Source: Bryobacteraceae bacterium (GTDB lineage: Bacteria; Acidobacteriota; Terriglobia; Bryobacterales; Bryobacteraceae). From it: a stretch of 42,769 nt of DNA. The notes beneath the pieces are model-generated. The model was not told where the DNA came from. It worked only from the letters and a program-made list of their open reading frames with translations, and did not search any database. The number at the start of each line of letters is the position of its first letter. The stretch's first letter is position 1. A program made the position numbers and the translations under genes. The stretch is taken from contig JAIMAR010000007.1 in NCBI GenBank assembly GCA_023511855.1, positions 1 to 42,769 on the forward strand, read 5' to 3'. Shown piece after piece: positions 27,424 through 36,374 of the stretch.

Positions 27424-28413
27424 ATGACCAATTTGCAGCAGGAGTTCGCAACCTTAACCACGGCGCCGCCGCTCCATTTCGGCAACCTGACGGTGCTGCC
27501 GCTGCTCAGAACCAAACCATCTTTCGCGGAGCCCGGCTATTTGCTCCTGGAGGAGGCGATGCGGCGCGGCGCCGCCCGCGTGGTGGAGCTCGATGGCGGA
27601 TCGGTGCCCGAGATCCGCTTCGAGAACATGGCCGACGAGCCCGTGCTGATTCTGGATGGGGAAGAGCTGATCGGGGCCAAGCAGAACCGCGCTTTGAATC
27701 TCACCATCCTGGCGCCGCCCAAGCAGACCATCACCATCCCGGTTTCCTGCGTGGAGGCAGGGCGCTGGAGCAACCGCTACGATCCATTCATGCCCGGACT
27801 GCGCTTCTTATACTCGAAGGCGCGGCGGGACCGCTCCGCTCATGTGACCGAATCGCTATGGCAGACCGGAGCGCCCCGTTCGGACCAGGGCGCCCTGTGG
27901 GCAGACATTGAGGAAAAGGCGGCACGCCTGGGCGCGCACTCGCCGACCCAAGCCATGGGCGCAATCTATGAGCGCCACTCGCTTACGTTGGAAGAATACG
28001 CCCGTGCTTTTCCGTGGCAGGAGCGCCAGGCCGGCGTGGCGTTCGCGATCGGCGGAACGCCATTCGGCTTGGACTTGCTGGATCATCCGAAGACCATGCA
28101 GGCGGTGTTGCCCAGGCTCATCCGCAGCTATGCGCTCGACGCCTTGGAGTTGCCGCAGAGGCAGACCGACCCCTGTCCCGCCGAGCAGTTTCAGGAGTTC
28201 ATGAGAAAGGCCTCTGAGGCGCCGGCGTTCACGCGCCCGGCGGTGGGGCTGGGTAAGGACGTTCGCTTTCAGGCAGACGGCGTGACCGGCGCGGCGTTGT
28301 GGGCAGAGGAGCGCTACGTCCATGTGTGCGCCTTCCGGTCGGACGAGAATGGGCAGCAGTATCCCAGATGGGGCGCCCGGTTCAGCCGGCCGTCTCGGCG
28401 GCGGAGTGCGTAA
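27424..28413 (+). CDS. ARPP-1 (DUF6569-like) domain protein of unknown function
   Basis: A 329-residue cytosolic protein with no signal peptide. It shows features I associate with the ARPP-1 family (ARG and rhodanese-phosphatase-superfamily-associated protein): HFGNLTVLPLL at the N-terminus, YLLLEEAMRRG, then PVLILDGEELIGAKQNRALNLT, IPVSCVEAGRW and AHSPTQAMGAIYERH. The family name records association with ADP-ribosylglycohydrolase and phosphatase families; the biochemical activity is not known to me. The start at 27424 has GGAGG nine bases upstream; a frame back to 27391 would swallow that site. TATAAG at 27396-27401 could be a -10. It follows the CARF-sigma-54 activator in the same direction, so they may act together (inference). 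The C-terminal ~20 residues are Arg/Ser-rich. Confidence 0.75.
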   Translation: MTNLQQEFATLTTAPPLHFGNLTVLPLLRTKPSFAEPGYLLLEEAMRRGAARVVELDGGSVPEIRFENMADEPVLILDGEELIGAKQNRALNLTILAPPKQTITIPVSCVEAGRWSNRYDPFMPGLRFLYSKARRDRSAHVTESLWQTGAPRSDQGALWADIEEKAARLGAHSPTQAMGAIYERHSLTLEEYARAFPWQERQAGVAFAIGGTPFGLDLLDHPKTMQAVLPRLIRSYALDALELPQRQTDPCPAEQFQEFMRKASEAPAFTRPAVGLGKDVRFQADGVTGAALWAEERYVHVCAFRSDENGQQYPRWGARFSRPSRRRSA

Positions 28414-28473
28414 CAGCGCGGCCCAAATGGCGCAGGGAGATGCGCTGCTGGAGCCCGTGTTAAACTCGGAATC

Positions 28474-28502
28474 GGCGGCCACGACAGCGACCCGTGGCCG
28501 CC
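28474..28502. terminator. GC-rich hairpin between the ARPP-1 gene and the tRNA
   Basis: GGCGGCCAC (28474-28482) pairs perfectly with GTGGCCGCC (28494-28502) around an 11-base loop, ending 18 bases before the tRNA. No T run follows. It may terminate the ARPP-1 transcript or form part of the tRNA leader. Confidence 0.5.
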
Positions 28503-28520
28503 TCCCGCGAGAGAATCGAA

Positions 28521-28596
<76 letters not shown>

Positions 28597-28663
28597 ATAG
28601 GGTGGTTCGACGAATCCGTGCCGGCGCGTGGAGCCAGCATGGGGGGCGGAGTGACTGTCAGTT

Positions 28664-28885
28664 ATGGCCCCAAAGGCGAGCGTTATCATTGAACGAGACG
28701 CGCACGGCTATTACGCCTGGAGCCCGGAGCTGAAGGGCTGCCAGTCCCAGGGATCAAGCCTCGAGGAAGCCCTGGCCAATATCCGGGAGGCCATCGAACT
28801 CTACTTGGAGACGCTGCCGCCCGGCGAGCGTGATGTGCTGTTGAGTCAGGAGATCTTGACCACAGCTATTGAGGTCAATGCCTGA
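28664..28885 (+). CDS. HicB-family antitoxin-like protein, apparently orphan
   Basis: A 73-residue protein with the partial RNase H-like fold of HicB: ASVIIERDAHGYYAWSPELKGCQSQG, then SLEEALANIREAIELYLE. This matches the short HicB antitoxins that pair with the HicA RNase; the separate C-terminal DNA-binding domain of longer HicB proteins is absent. It lies 67 bases after the tRNA. An ATG overlapping its stop by eight bases starts a peptide with HicA-like first residues (MPELPR), but that frame is cut short, so no functional toxin is visible. It may be a leftover or a free-standing antitoxin. The ribosome site is weak (GGAG 13 bases upstream). Confidence 0.8.
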   Translation: MAPKASVIIERDAHGYYAWSPELKGCQSQGSSLEEALANIREAIELYLETLPPGERDVLLSQEILTTAIEVNA

Positions 28886-28985
28886 GCTGCCCCGATGGAC
28901 GACCGCCGAGGCCGACTTCCCAGGAGCGCACCGCCGAAGCGGACATGCTCCTCGTTCAGGCCGTTGGGATCGGGCAGGAAGATGA
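28878..28985 (+). pseudogene. Vestigial start of a hicA toxin gene
   Basis: This frame begins in an eight-base overlap with hicB, exactly where hicA starts in hicB-hicA operons. Its first residues MPELPR resemble typical HicA N-termini. It then loses all similarity (no RQRGSH motif) and stops after 35 codons. It is probably a decayed or replaced hicA; chance resemblance over six residues cannot be excluded. Confidence 0.35.
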
Positions 28986-29022
28986 CGAAACCGCCGGCGT
29001 TGCCGCGCCGGTTCGGGCGAGA

Positions 29023-29028
29023 TACTAT
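29023..29028 (+). promoter_or_regulatory. Candidate -10 of the lipoprotein gene (leaderless)
   Basis: TACTAT ends six bases before the ATG at 29035, placing the expected transcription start on the start codon itself. Confidence 0.35.
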
Positions 29029-29034
29029 TTGTGC

Positions 29035-29661
29035 ATGACTCCACGTCGAACCGGCTTTTGGATCTGCCTGTTTGTCCTGCTGCTCGCGTCCGGGTGCTCG
29101 GAGAAGCCGCCCGCCGTCAAGAAAGAAGCGGAACCCGCCAAGCCTCCGGAGTCGGTCACGGGCCAGTACGCGTTCTATCAGATGTACGGAATGGCCCGCG
29201 CCTGGGCGCCGGATGCGGAGGCGCTCCAGCTTCGAAGCTTGCATCTAAGCGAGGTGCCTCAGGTCCCGGGGAAAGCCGGCGCATGGGAGGCGACGTTCGT
29301 CTCCCCCAGCAAGCTACGCGCCCGGACGTATACGTATTCGGTCGTGGAAGCCCCCGGGAACCTGCATAAGGGAGTGTTCGCCGGCTTGGAAGAATCTTGG
29401 GGCGGACCGAGGCCGCAAGCCAGGCCGTTTCCGCCGAGCGCCGTAAAGATCGACACCGACAAAGCCTATGAGATCGCGCTAAAACACGGCGCCGCTTACG
29501 CCAAGAAGAACCCCAATATGCCCATCTCCTTCACCTTGCAGTGGACCAATCGGCACCCGGTCCCGGCGTGGCGGGTGATCTGGGGCGAGTCGGCCAGCAC
29601 AAGCGCGTTTTCTGTGTTCGTCGATTGCGGCGCGGGAACTTATCTGGAGACGATGAGGTAG
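29035..29661 (+). CDS. Lipoprotein of unknown function
   Basis: A 208-residue predicted lipoprotein with signal peptide MTPRRTGFWICLFVLLLASGC, lipobox ASGC and lipidated Cys21. A short Lys/Pro/Glu-rich linker follows (EKPPAVKKEAEPAKPPE). The remaining ~170 residues contain YAFYQMYGMARAWAPDAEALQLRS near the start of the domain and an A-Y-EIALKHGAAYAKKNP helix later. The last part (FTLQWTNRHPVPAWRVIWG ... FSVFVDCGAGTYLE) resembles a PepSY-like beta-sheet ending, a loose impression. The frame is open back to 28945, but the signal peptide and the TACTAT at 29023-29028 place the start at 29035. No enzymatic motif is visible. It is convergent with hspR. Confidence 0.8.
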   Translation: MTPRRTGFWICLFVLLLASGCSEKPPAVKKEAEPAKPPESVTGQYAFYQMYGMARAWAPDAEALQLRSLHLSEVPQVPGKAGAWEATFVSPSKLRARTYTYSVVEAPGNLHKGVFAGLEESWGGPRPQARPFPPSAVKIDTDKAYEIALKHGAAYAKKNPNMPISFTLQWTNRHPVPAWRVIWGESASTSAFSVFVDCGAGTYLETMR

Positions 29662-29687
29662 CGGTGTCTACCTCGCTGCGGCCGGTT

Positions 29688-30113
29688 TCAGCTTTGCCGC
29701 AGGGCGGCTTTCTCGGACTTCTTGCGGGTCGGCTTTTGAGGCGCAACCGCCGCCCGCACCACCGGGATCAGCGAGGTCTGCGCCGTTTGCTCCGGCTGGC
29801 GCAGACGGGTGGCCATCTCGGTGTTAAGCGTTTTGACGAATTCCTCAATCTGCTTCTGCATGGCCGCCATCTTCTCCCGCATGTTGAGAATGATCTCGAC
29901 GCCGGCCAGGTTCACCCCCATCTCCCGGGTCAGCTCCAGAATCACCTCCAGGCGCTCCAGATCCTCGTCGGTGTAAAGCCGCGTATTGCCCTCGCTGCGG
30001 GACGGCTTGAGCAACCCTTCGCGCTCGTACAACCGCAGCGTCTGGGGGTGAATCTTGTATTGCTCGGCGACGGCTGAGATCATGTAAGCGGCTTTCGAAC
30101 GAGTCTTCGCCAT
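29688..30113 (-). CDS. hspR: MerR-family heat-shock repressor HspR
   Basis: A 141-residue MerR-like regulator. The N-terminal winged HTH reads YMISAVAEQYKIHPQTLRLYEREGLLKPSRSEGNTRLYTDEDLERL. A coiled-coil dimerisation helix follows (VEIILNMREKMAAMQKQIEEFVKTL), then a basic tail. In actinobacteria HspR represses dnaK operons by binding HAIR (CTTGAGT-N7-ACTCAAG) with DnaK as corepressor. Here it is the last gene of dnaK-dnaJ-hspR (two bases after dnaJ), and a HAIR-like site overlaps the dnaK promoter at 33330-33350. Autoregulation is therefore likely. GlnR-type MerR regulators are excluded by gene context. Confidence 0.9.
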   Translation of the reverse strand: MAKTRSKAAYMISAVAEQYKIHPQTLRLYEREGLLKPSRSEGNTRLYTDEDLERLEVILELTREMGVNLAGVEIILNMREKMAAMQKQIEEFVKTLNTEMATRLRQPEQTAQTSLIPVVRAAVAPQKPTRKKSEKAALRQS

Positions 30114-30115
30114 AG

Positions 30116-31264
30116 CTACACCTTGGACCAGATCTCCGCTCGGGGATCCTCCGGGTTCAATGCGGCCAGCTCGCGCAGGAGCTCCTTGGTGCGCTCATCG
30201 CGAACCCTGGGCGCCTGAACCACGACCTCGACGATCTGATCCCCGCGGACCCCCTTGCGGGAATTGAAGACGCCCTTTTCACGGAGCCGGAACTTTTGGC
30301 CGTTTTGAGTGCCCATGGGGACCTTGAGCAAGGCGCGCCCGTCGATGGTCGGCACTTCGATCTTGGCGCCGAGCGCCGCCTCCGAGACGGTCACCGGAAC
30401 CTGGATGACGATGTTGTCCCCTTCGCGGCGGAAGAAGGGATGCGGCTGGACGCGCACGGTGATATAGAGATCGCCAGGCGGGGCTCCGCCGGTGCCCGAG
30501 TTGCCTTTGCCCGCGACGCGCAGCCGGTCGCCCGTCTGCACGCCCGGCGGAATCCGCACTTCGACCGTTTCCGTCCGGGAATACCGGCCGTCGCCGTGGC
30601 ACTGGCCGCACGAGTTCTTCAAGCGGCCCTGCCCGCCGCAGCGCGGGCAGGTGAGGCTGAAACGCATGGCCCCCGCCATTTGGGTGACCTGTCCGGAACC
30701 TTTACACTCCGGGCACACCGCAGTCGCGCCGCCGGCGCGCCCGGTCCCCCCGCACGCCGCGCACTGCTCCAAGCGCGTGACGTTCAGTTTCACCTGTGTG
30801 CCGCGAATGGCCTGCCAGAAGTCGATATCCAGCGCGTACTCGAGGTCCGTGCCGGGCTCGGGGGCCTCTTCTTGACGCGCCGCGCGGCCGAAGAATTGGT
30901 TGAAGATGTCGCGGAACGAACTGGATGCGCCGGTTGAAGCGCGGCCTCCGGTGGCCTGGGTGAAGAAATCGCTGAAATCGAAGCCTCCGAAGTCCATGGT
31001 GGGGCCTTGCCTGGGCCCCTCGCCTGCGCCGGGGGAGACGTTCGGCGAGTAGAAGCCGAACTGGTCGTACATCTGCTTCTTCTTGGGATCGCTTAGAATG
31101 TCATACGCCTCTTGGATCTGCTTGAAGCGTTCTTCGGCCGCCTTGTCGCCGGGATTGAGGTCCGGATGGTACTTGCGCGCCAAACGCCGGTAGGCCTTCC
31201 GAATCTCCTCTGGCTTGGCGTTCCGGTTTACACCGAGCGTGGCGTAGTAATCCGGCCCGGCCAT
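30116..31264 (-). CDS. dnaJ: Chaperone protein DnaJ
   Basis: A 382-residue class-I Hsp40 co-chaperone. The J-domain (residues ~5-70) has YHPDLNPGD with the HPD triad that stimulates DnaK. A Gly/Phe-rich region follows (~75-125: [21 protein letters not shown]). The zinc domain has four CxxCxGxG repeats ([32 protein letters not shown]), and two substrate-binding beta domains end the chain. It acts with DnaK in protein folding in the cytosol. It lies 83 bases after dnaK, with hspR following after two bases. No grpE lies in the operon, unlike the actinobacterial dnaK-grpE-dnaJ-hspR order. Confidence 0.95.
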   Translation of the reverse strand: MAGPDYYATLGVNRNAKPEEIRKAYRRLARKYHPDLNPGDKAAEERFKQIQEAYDILSDPKKKQMYDQFGFYSPNVSPGAGEGPRQGPTMDFGGFDFSDFFTQATGGRASTGASSSFRDIFNQFFGRAARQEEAPEPGTDLEYALDIDFWQAIRGTQVKLNVTRLEQCAACGGTGRAGGATAVCPECKGSGQVTQMAGAMRFSLTCPRCGGQGRLKNSCGQCHGDGRYSRTETVEVRIPPGVQTGDRLRVAGKGNSGTGGAPPGDLYITVRVQPHPFFRREGDNIVIQVPVTVSEAALGAKIEVPTIDGRALLKVPMGTQNGQKFRLREKGVFNSRKGVRGDQIVEVVVQAPRVRDERTKELLRELAALNPEDPRAEIWSKV

Positions 31265-31347
31265 AGTTTGTCACCTCATCGATAGTCCACTCTCGGCCCC
31301 CGGCGGGCGCCTCTCTACAGCCAGTGCGGCGGCGAGAGGCGCTCGCC

Positions 31348-33261
<1,914 letters not shown>

Positions 33262-33288
33262 ACGTCGTTACATCCTCCCTTGGAAGTG

Positions 33289-33306
33289 GGCCTCGGCTCC
33301 GAGGCC
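33289..33306 (-). promoter_or_regulatory. Perfect hairpin in the dnaK 5' leader
   Basis: GGCCTCGG and CCGAGGCC flank two bases, forming an 8-base self-complementary stem in the expected ~53-base leader, about 10 bases before the GGAGG at 33274-33278. It could influence mRNA stability or ribosome access; it does not sequester the ribosome site directly. Confidence 0.5.
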
Positions 33307-33320
33307 ATTAGCACACTTTT

Positions 33321-33349
33321 ATTATGAAGCTTTAGTGTGTTGTTGTCAA
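33321..33349 (-). promoter_or_regulatory. dnaK operon promoter, sigma-70 type
   Basis: On the minus strand TTGACA (33344-33349) is followed after exactly 17 bases by CATAAT (33321-33326). The -35 is perfect and the -10 has five of six consensus bases. It lies just after the xerC stop codon and points to dnaK. Expected start of transcription is near 33314. Confidence 0.85.
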
Positions 33350-33350
33350 G
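33330..33350 (-). promoter_or_regulatory. HAIR-like operator for HspR
   Basis: The minus strand reads CTTGACA, seven bases, ACTAAAG. The HAIR consensus is CTTGAGT-N7-ACTCAAG: 11 of 14 positions match with the correct spacing. It covers the -35 box and most of the promoter spacer, an ideal position for repression. hspR is encoded at the end of the same operon. Confidence 0.65.
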
Positions 33351-33355
33351 TCTCA

Positions 33356-34267
33356 TTATGCCTTCGGATGAGATTTATCGTACACCGCCATCAATTCTTC
33401 CAGGGTAATCTTGGTGTACTTCTGCGTGGTCGACAGCCGGGCATGTCCCAGAAGTTCTTGAATTGAGCGGAGATCCGCACCATCGCTCAGAAGATGTGTG
33501 GCGAAGGCATGGCGAAAACTGTGGGGGTGGACGGAGGAGTCGCCGGCTAGGGCTGTAGCGTAAAATTTGACGATATTCCGGATGGCGCGGTCGGTCAATC
33601 GCCTCCCAAAGCGGTTCAAAAAGACTGCCTTTTCGCTAGGAACTGCTTTGCGTTCAGAAAGATAGCGCTGAATGGCGGACACGGCTTTGGAGGTGCAGGG
33701 TACCTGCCGTTCCTTCCTGCCCTTTCCCCTGACTCTCACCCACCCGTCGGCCAGGTCCAAGTCATCCAGATTCAAGGCGGCGAGCTCGCTCACGCGCAGT
33801 CCGCAGCCGTAGAGAGTTTCCAAAATGGCGACATCTCGGGCCCACTGAGGACGCTCGGATTGGCGGCCCGCCTCGTCCAGGAGGCGGTTGGTCTGCTCGG
33901 CGGTCATGACCCGGGGGAGCGTCTTGGGAGTCTTCGGAGAGGCCAACAGACGGGCAGTGTTCACCGGGACCAGCCCTTCCCGGACCAGGAACTTGAAGAA
34001 GGACCGCACCGCCGCCAGTTTCCGCCTCATCGAAACGGGCTTCAAGCCCTGCTCGTAGAGCCGGGACAGCCACACGCGCATAGCGGCGAGGTCAACTTTT
34101 TCGAGCTCGTGCGGCACGCAGGCAGCGAACTGCTTCAAATCGGCTTCGTAGGCGCGGAGCGTGTGTTGGGAAACGTTTTCCCGCTGCCGCGCCTCCAGGT
34201 ACCGCGCAATCTGGATCCGGAGCGGAGACGGCGCGGACTCGCCCTGACTATCGCCGGACTTGGACAT
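33356..34267 (-). CDS. xerC: Tyrosine recombinase XerC
   Basis: A 303-residue tyrosine recombinase that, with XerD, resolves chromosome dimers at dif. The N-terminal SAM-like core-binding domain (~15-105) is followed by the catalytic domain. The catalytic residues are all present: Arg158 (CGLRVSEL), Lys182 (RGKGRKER), His249 and Arg252 (HPHSFRHAFATHLL), His275 (LLGHARL) and nucleophile Tyr284 (TTQKYTKI). The frame is open to 34387, but GGAGG four bases before the ATG at 34267 fixes the start. It overlaps the end of trmFO by 20 bases, so translation is coupled. The trmFO-xerC pair is known from other phyla, where hslVU often follows; here hslVU is ~18 kb away. XerC rather than XerD is inferred from the trmFO context. 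Confidence 0.9.
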   Translation of the reverse strand: MSKSGDSQGESAPSPLRIQIARYLEARQRENVSQHTLRAYEADLKQFAACVPHELEKVDLAAMRVWLSRLYEQGLKPVSMRRKLAAVRSFFKFLVREGLVPVNTARLLASPKTPKTLPRVMTAEQTNRLLDEAGRQSERPQWARDVAILETLYGCGLRVSELAALNLDDLDLADGWVRVRGKGRKERQVPCTSKAVSAIQRYLSERKAVPSEKAVFLNRFGRRLTDRAIRNIVKFYATALAGDSSVHPHSFRHAFATHLLSDGADLRSIQELLGHARLSTTQKYTKITLEELMAVYDKSHPKA

Positions 34268-35603
34268 TTTCCTCCAAGTATTCTTCCAAAGACCGCAAGG
34301 CGCGGCGGCAGACTTCAGCGTGGCGCGCGCGCTTGTCGTGCCGCAAGGCGTGGCGCACGGACTCCTCCAGCGGCGGCAGTAGGTCAAATGTTATGTTGGC
34401 CGGCTGGAATCCGGCGGCCTCGGCGCCGCTTACATAGGCGCACAGCGACCCCAGCGCAGTCTGGCGAGGAAAGGGACGGGGCGCCTGGCCGCGCAGCAGA
34501 GCGGCTGCATGGCGTCCTGCCGCCAGTCCGGTGGCCGCAGACTCCACGTATCCTTCGACGCCGCAGATCTGTCCGGCGAGAAAGATGCGGGGCTCGCCAC
34601 GAAGCTGGAGCGTGGGGGTGAGCAAGGCCGGCGCACAGATGTACGTGTTGCGGTGGATCTGCCCGTAGCGCAGGAACTCCGCGTTCTCCAAGCCGGGGAT
34701 CAAGCGGAACACGCGCGCCTGCTCCGAGAAGCGCAGGTAATTCTGGAATCCGACCAGATTGTAGCTGGAGGCCCGCAGGTCCTCCTGGCGCAACTGCACC
34801 ACGGCATAAGGCGTCCGGCCCGTGCGGGGATCGATCAATCCCACGGGCTTCATGGGCCCAAACCGCAGCGTGTCCCGCCCGCGCCGCGCCAGCTCCTCGA
34901 TCGGGAGGCACGCTTCGAAAAACGGGATGTCGTCCGGGATGTGCGGCTCGTGCCGCTCGGCCTTGAGCAACTCGTCCACGAAGCGGTCGTACTCTTCACG
35001 GGTGAGTGGACAGTTGAGGTAGTCCCCGTCCGGACTCTGAGACCTTCCGTAGCGGGAGGCCCGGAAGACGACTTCCATGTTGATGGTGTCGGCGTCCACG
35101 ATGGGGCTGATGCTGTCGTAGAAGAACAGCCGGCCGGAGCCTGTCCGCATCGCGATTTGCTCCGCCAGCGGGCCACTGGTCAGTGGTCCCGTAGCGATAA
35201 TGACAATTCCTTCGTCCGGGATATGGTCCGCTTCTTGGCGGAGCAGTTCGATGCGGGGATGTTCTTCGATGGCGGCGCTGGTGAACCGACTGAATTCTTC
35301 GCGGTCCACCACCAGAGCCTGACCGCCTGGAATCCGCGCCTGTTCGGCCGCCCGAAGCAACAGGGACCCCAGCCGCCGCAACTCCTGCTTCAACAGCCAG
35401 GGGGCGCTGTGGGGCAATTCGCTCTTCAGCGAATTGCTGCACACCAGCTCCGCCAGCAGACCGGTGCGGTGGGCGGCAGTCATAACGGCAGGCCTCATCT
35501 CGTAGAGCCGGACGCGGAAGCCTGCCTCGGCGAGCTGCCAGGCAGCCTCGCAACCGGCGAGTCCGCCTCCGAGGATGGTCACCGGATCGTTTCGCATAGC
35601 CAT
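34248..35603 (-). CDS. trmFO: Folate-dependent tRNA (m5U54) methyltransferase TrmFO
   Basis: TrmFO makes ribothymidine at position 54 of tRNA using methylenetetrahydrofolate and reduced FAD. The 451-residue protein starts with the FAD motif VTILGGGLAGCEAAWQLAEAG. It contains CSNSLKS, the GPLTSGPLAEQI block, FYDSISPIVDADTI, YLNCPLTREEYDRF, FEACLPIEELARRG, the GPMKPVGL block, and IFLAGQICGVEGYVESAATGL. These are specific to TrmFO rather than MnmG. ATG 35603 (or 35597) gives the normal N-terminus; the frame upstream to 35672 is not family-like. The gene follows a small membrane-protein gene by 22 bases and runs into xerC. Confidence 0.95.
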   Translation of the reverse strand: MAMRNDPVTILGGGLAGCEAAWQLAEAGFRVRLYEMRPAVMTAAHRTGLLAELVCSNSLKSELPHSAPWLLKQELRRLGSLLLRAAEQARIPGGQALVVDREEFSRFTSAAIEEHPRIELLRQEADHIPDEGIVIIATGPLTSGPLAEQIAMRTGSGRLFFYDSISPIVDADTINMEVVFRASRYGRSQSPDGDYLNCPLTREEYDRFVDELLKAERHEPHIPDDIPFFEACLPIEELARRGRDTLRFGPMKPVGLIDPRTGRTPYAVVQLRQEDLRASSYNLVGFQNYLRFSEQARVFRLIPGLENAEFLRYGQIHRNTYICAPALLTPTLQLRGEPRIFLAGQICGVEGYVESAATGLAAGRHAAALLRGQAPRPFPRQTALGSLCAYVSGAEAAGFQPANITFDLLPPLEESVRHALRHDKRARHAEVCRRALRSLEEYLEENVQVRR

Positions 35604-35625
35604 GGGCTGCCGCCGCCCAAAACGG

Positions 35626-35907
35626 CTACGAACGGGAGATCTTCCGCGCCCGCATAAAAGAATGAATCCCAAAGAAGGCCATCATCACGATGAAGAACAA
35701 CGAGAGAACGATCCGGAACAGGCCGGTGCCCGTCTCTTGGTAGGTCTGCCAATCCCGGATCAGCCGGGGCACAGGGGATATCGCGAAAACCAGAAACAAA
35801 AATCCGATCAGCTCGTTCCACAAAGCCCGCAGCGGCTTGAGAATCTGCGGGAGTACGTGTTGGATAAACTGGCGGACAACGCCGAGCATGGCCTTTCGAA
35901 TACCCAT
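35626..35907 (-). CDS. Small membrane protein of unknown function
   Basis: A protein of about 93 residues with two hydrophobic segments: ELIGFLFLVFAISPV (about 32-46) and RIVLSLFFIVMMAFFGIH (about 65-82), separated by a polar loop (RLIRDWQTYQETGTG) and ending in a basic tail. An alternative start at 35889 would remove six residues. The longer frame to 36153 is antisense to the next gene and has no membrane-protein character, so it is rejected. It lies 22 bases upstream of trmFO on the same strand and is probably the first gene of trmFO-xerC. I do not recognise a family. Confidence 0.6.
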   Translation of the reverse strand: MGIRKAMLGVVRQFIQHVLPQILKPLRALWNELIGFLFLVFAISPVPRLIRDWQTYQETGTGLFRIVLSLFFIVMMAFFGIHSFMRARKISRS

Positions 35908-36030
35908 CCTAACAGATGCCCGTTCGCGGATCCGGACCTCTACAGGATGGGAAAGATTCAGCCGATCCAGTGGTTGGGACGCGAGGCTGTTCCGTCTCCC
36001 CAAACGAAAGCCGGCCGCCAGAGACGGTGT

Positions 36031-36036
36031 TATGCT
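36031..36036 (+). promoter_or_regulatory. Candidate -10 before the 36053 gene
   Basis: TATGCT, followed by GGAGG at 36040-36044 and GTG at 36053. The spacing makes the ATG inside this hexamer (36032) unlikely as a start. Confidence 0.4.
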
Positions 36037-36052
36037 GAAGGAGGGGCGCAGC

Positions 36053-36364
36053 GTGGACGACCAACTAAAGGACCTAATGCGGGAGTTAGGCAACGCCATC
36101 AACGAGTCGCTGTCCGAGTCGGAGCGGATTTCGGCGGTGATTGAAGAGATCAAAGAGGCCGGCTACGACGTGTTTCTTGTGCTCGAGGCGACCATCGGCT
36201 TTAACAAATGCGAGCCTTCCCGCGCGGCGGAATCCGCAGTGGAGGAAGAGGAGGCGGATCCGGACGAGCTGGAACGTCCAAAGGCCGGAAAGATCCGCTG
36301 GACCTCGCACGACCAAAAGTTCCTGCGCGCCCTAAAGATCGCCGTGGACGACGAGCGCGCATAG
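36053..36364 (+). CDS. Small acidic cytosolic protein of unknown function
   Basis: A 103-residue protein with no signal peptide or membrane segment. The N-terminal half is helical (LKDLMRELGNAINESLSESERISAVIEEIKEAGYDVFLVLEATIGF). The middle is strongly acidic (ESAVEEEEADPDELERP). The C-terminus reads IRWTSHDQKFLRALKIAVDDE, a pattern like a short regulatory helix. The GTG start is chosen because GGAGG lies eight bases upstream; the ATG at 36032 overlaps the presumed -10. It is convergent with the glycosyltransferase gene. I do not recognise a family. Confidence 0.7.
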   Translation: MDDQLKDLMRELGNAINESLSESERISAVIEEIKEAGYDVFLVLEATIGFNKCEPSRAAESAVEEEEADPDELERPKAGKIRWTSHDQKFLRALKIAVDDERA

Positions 36365-36374
36365 CCGCGGCAGC

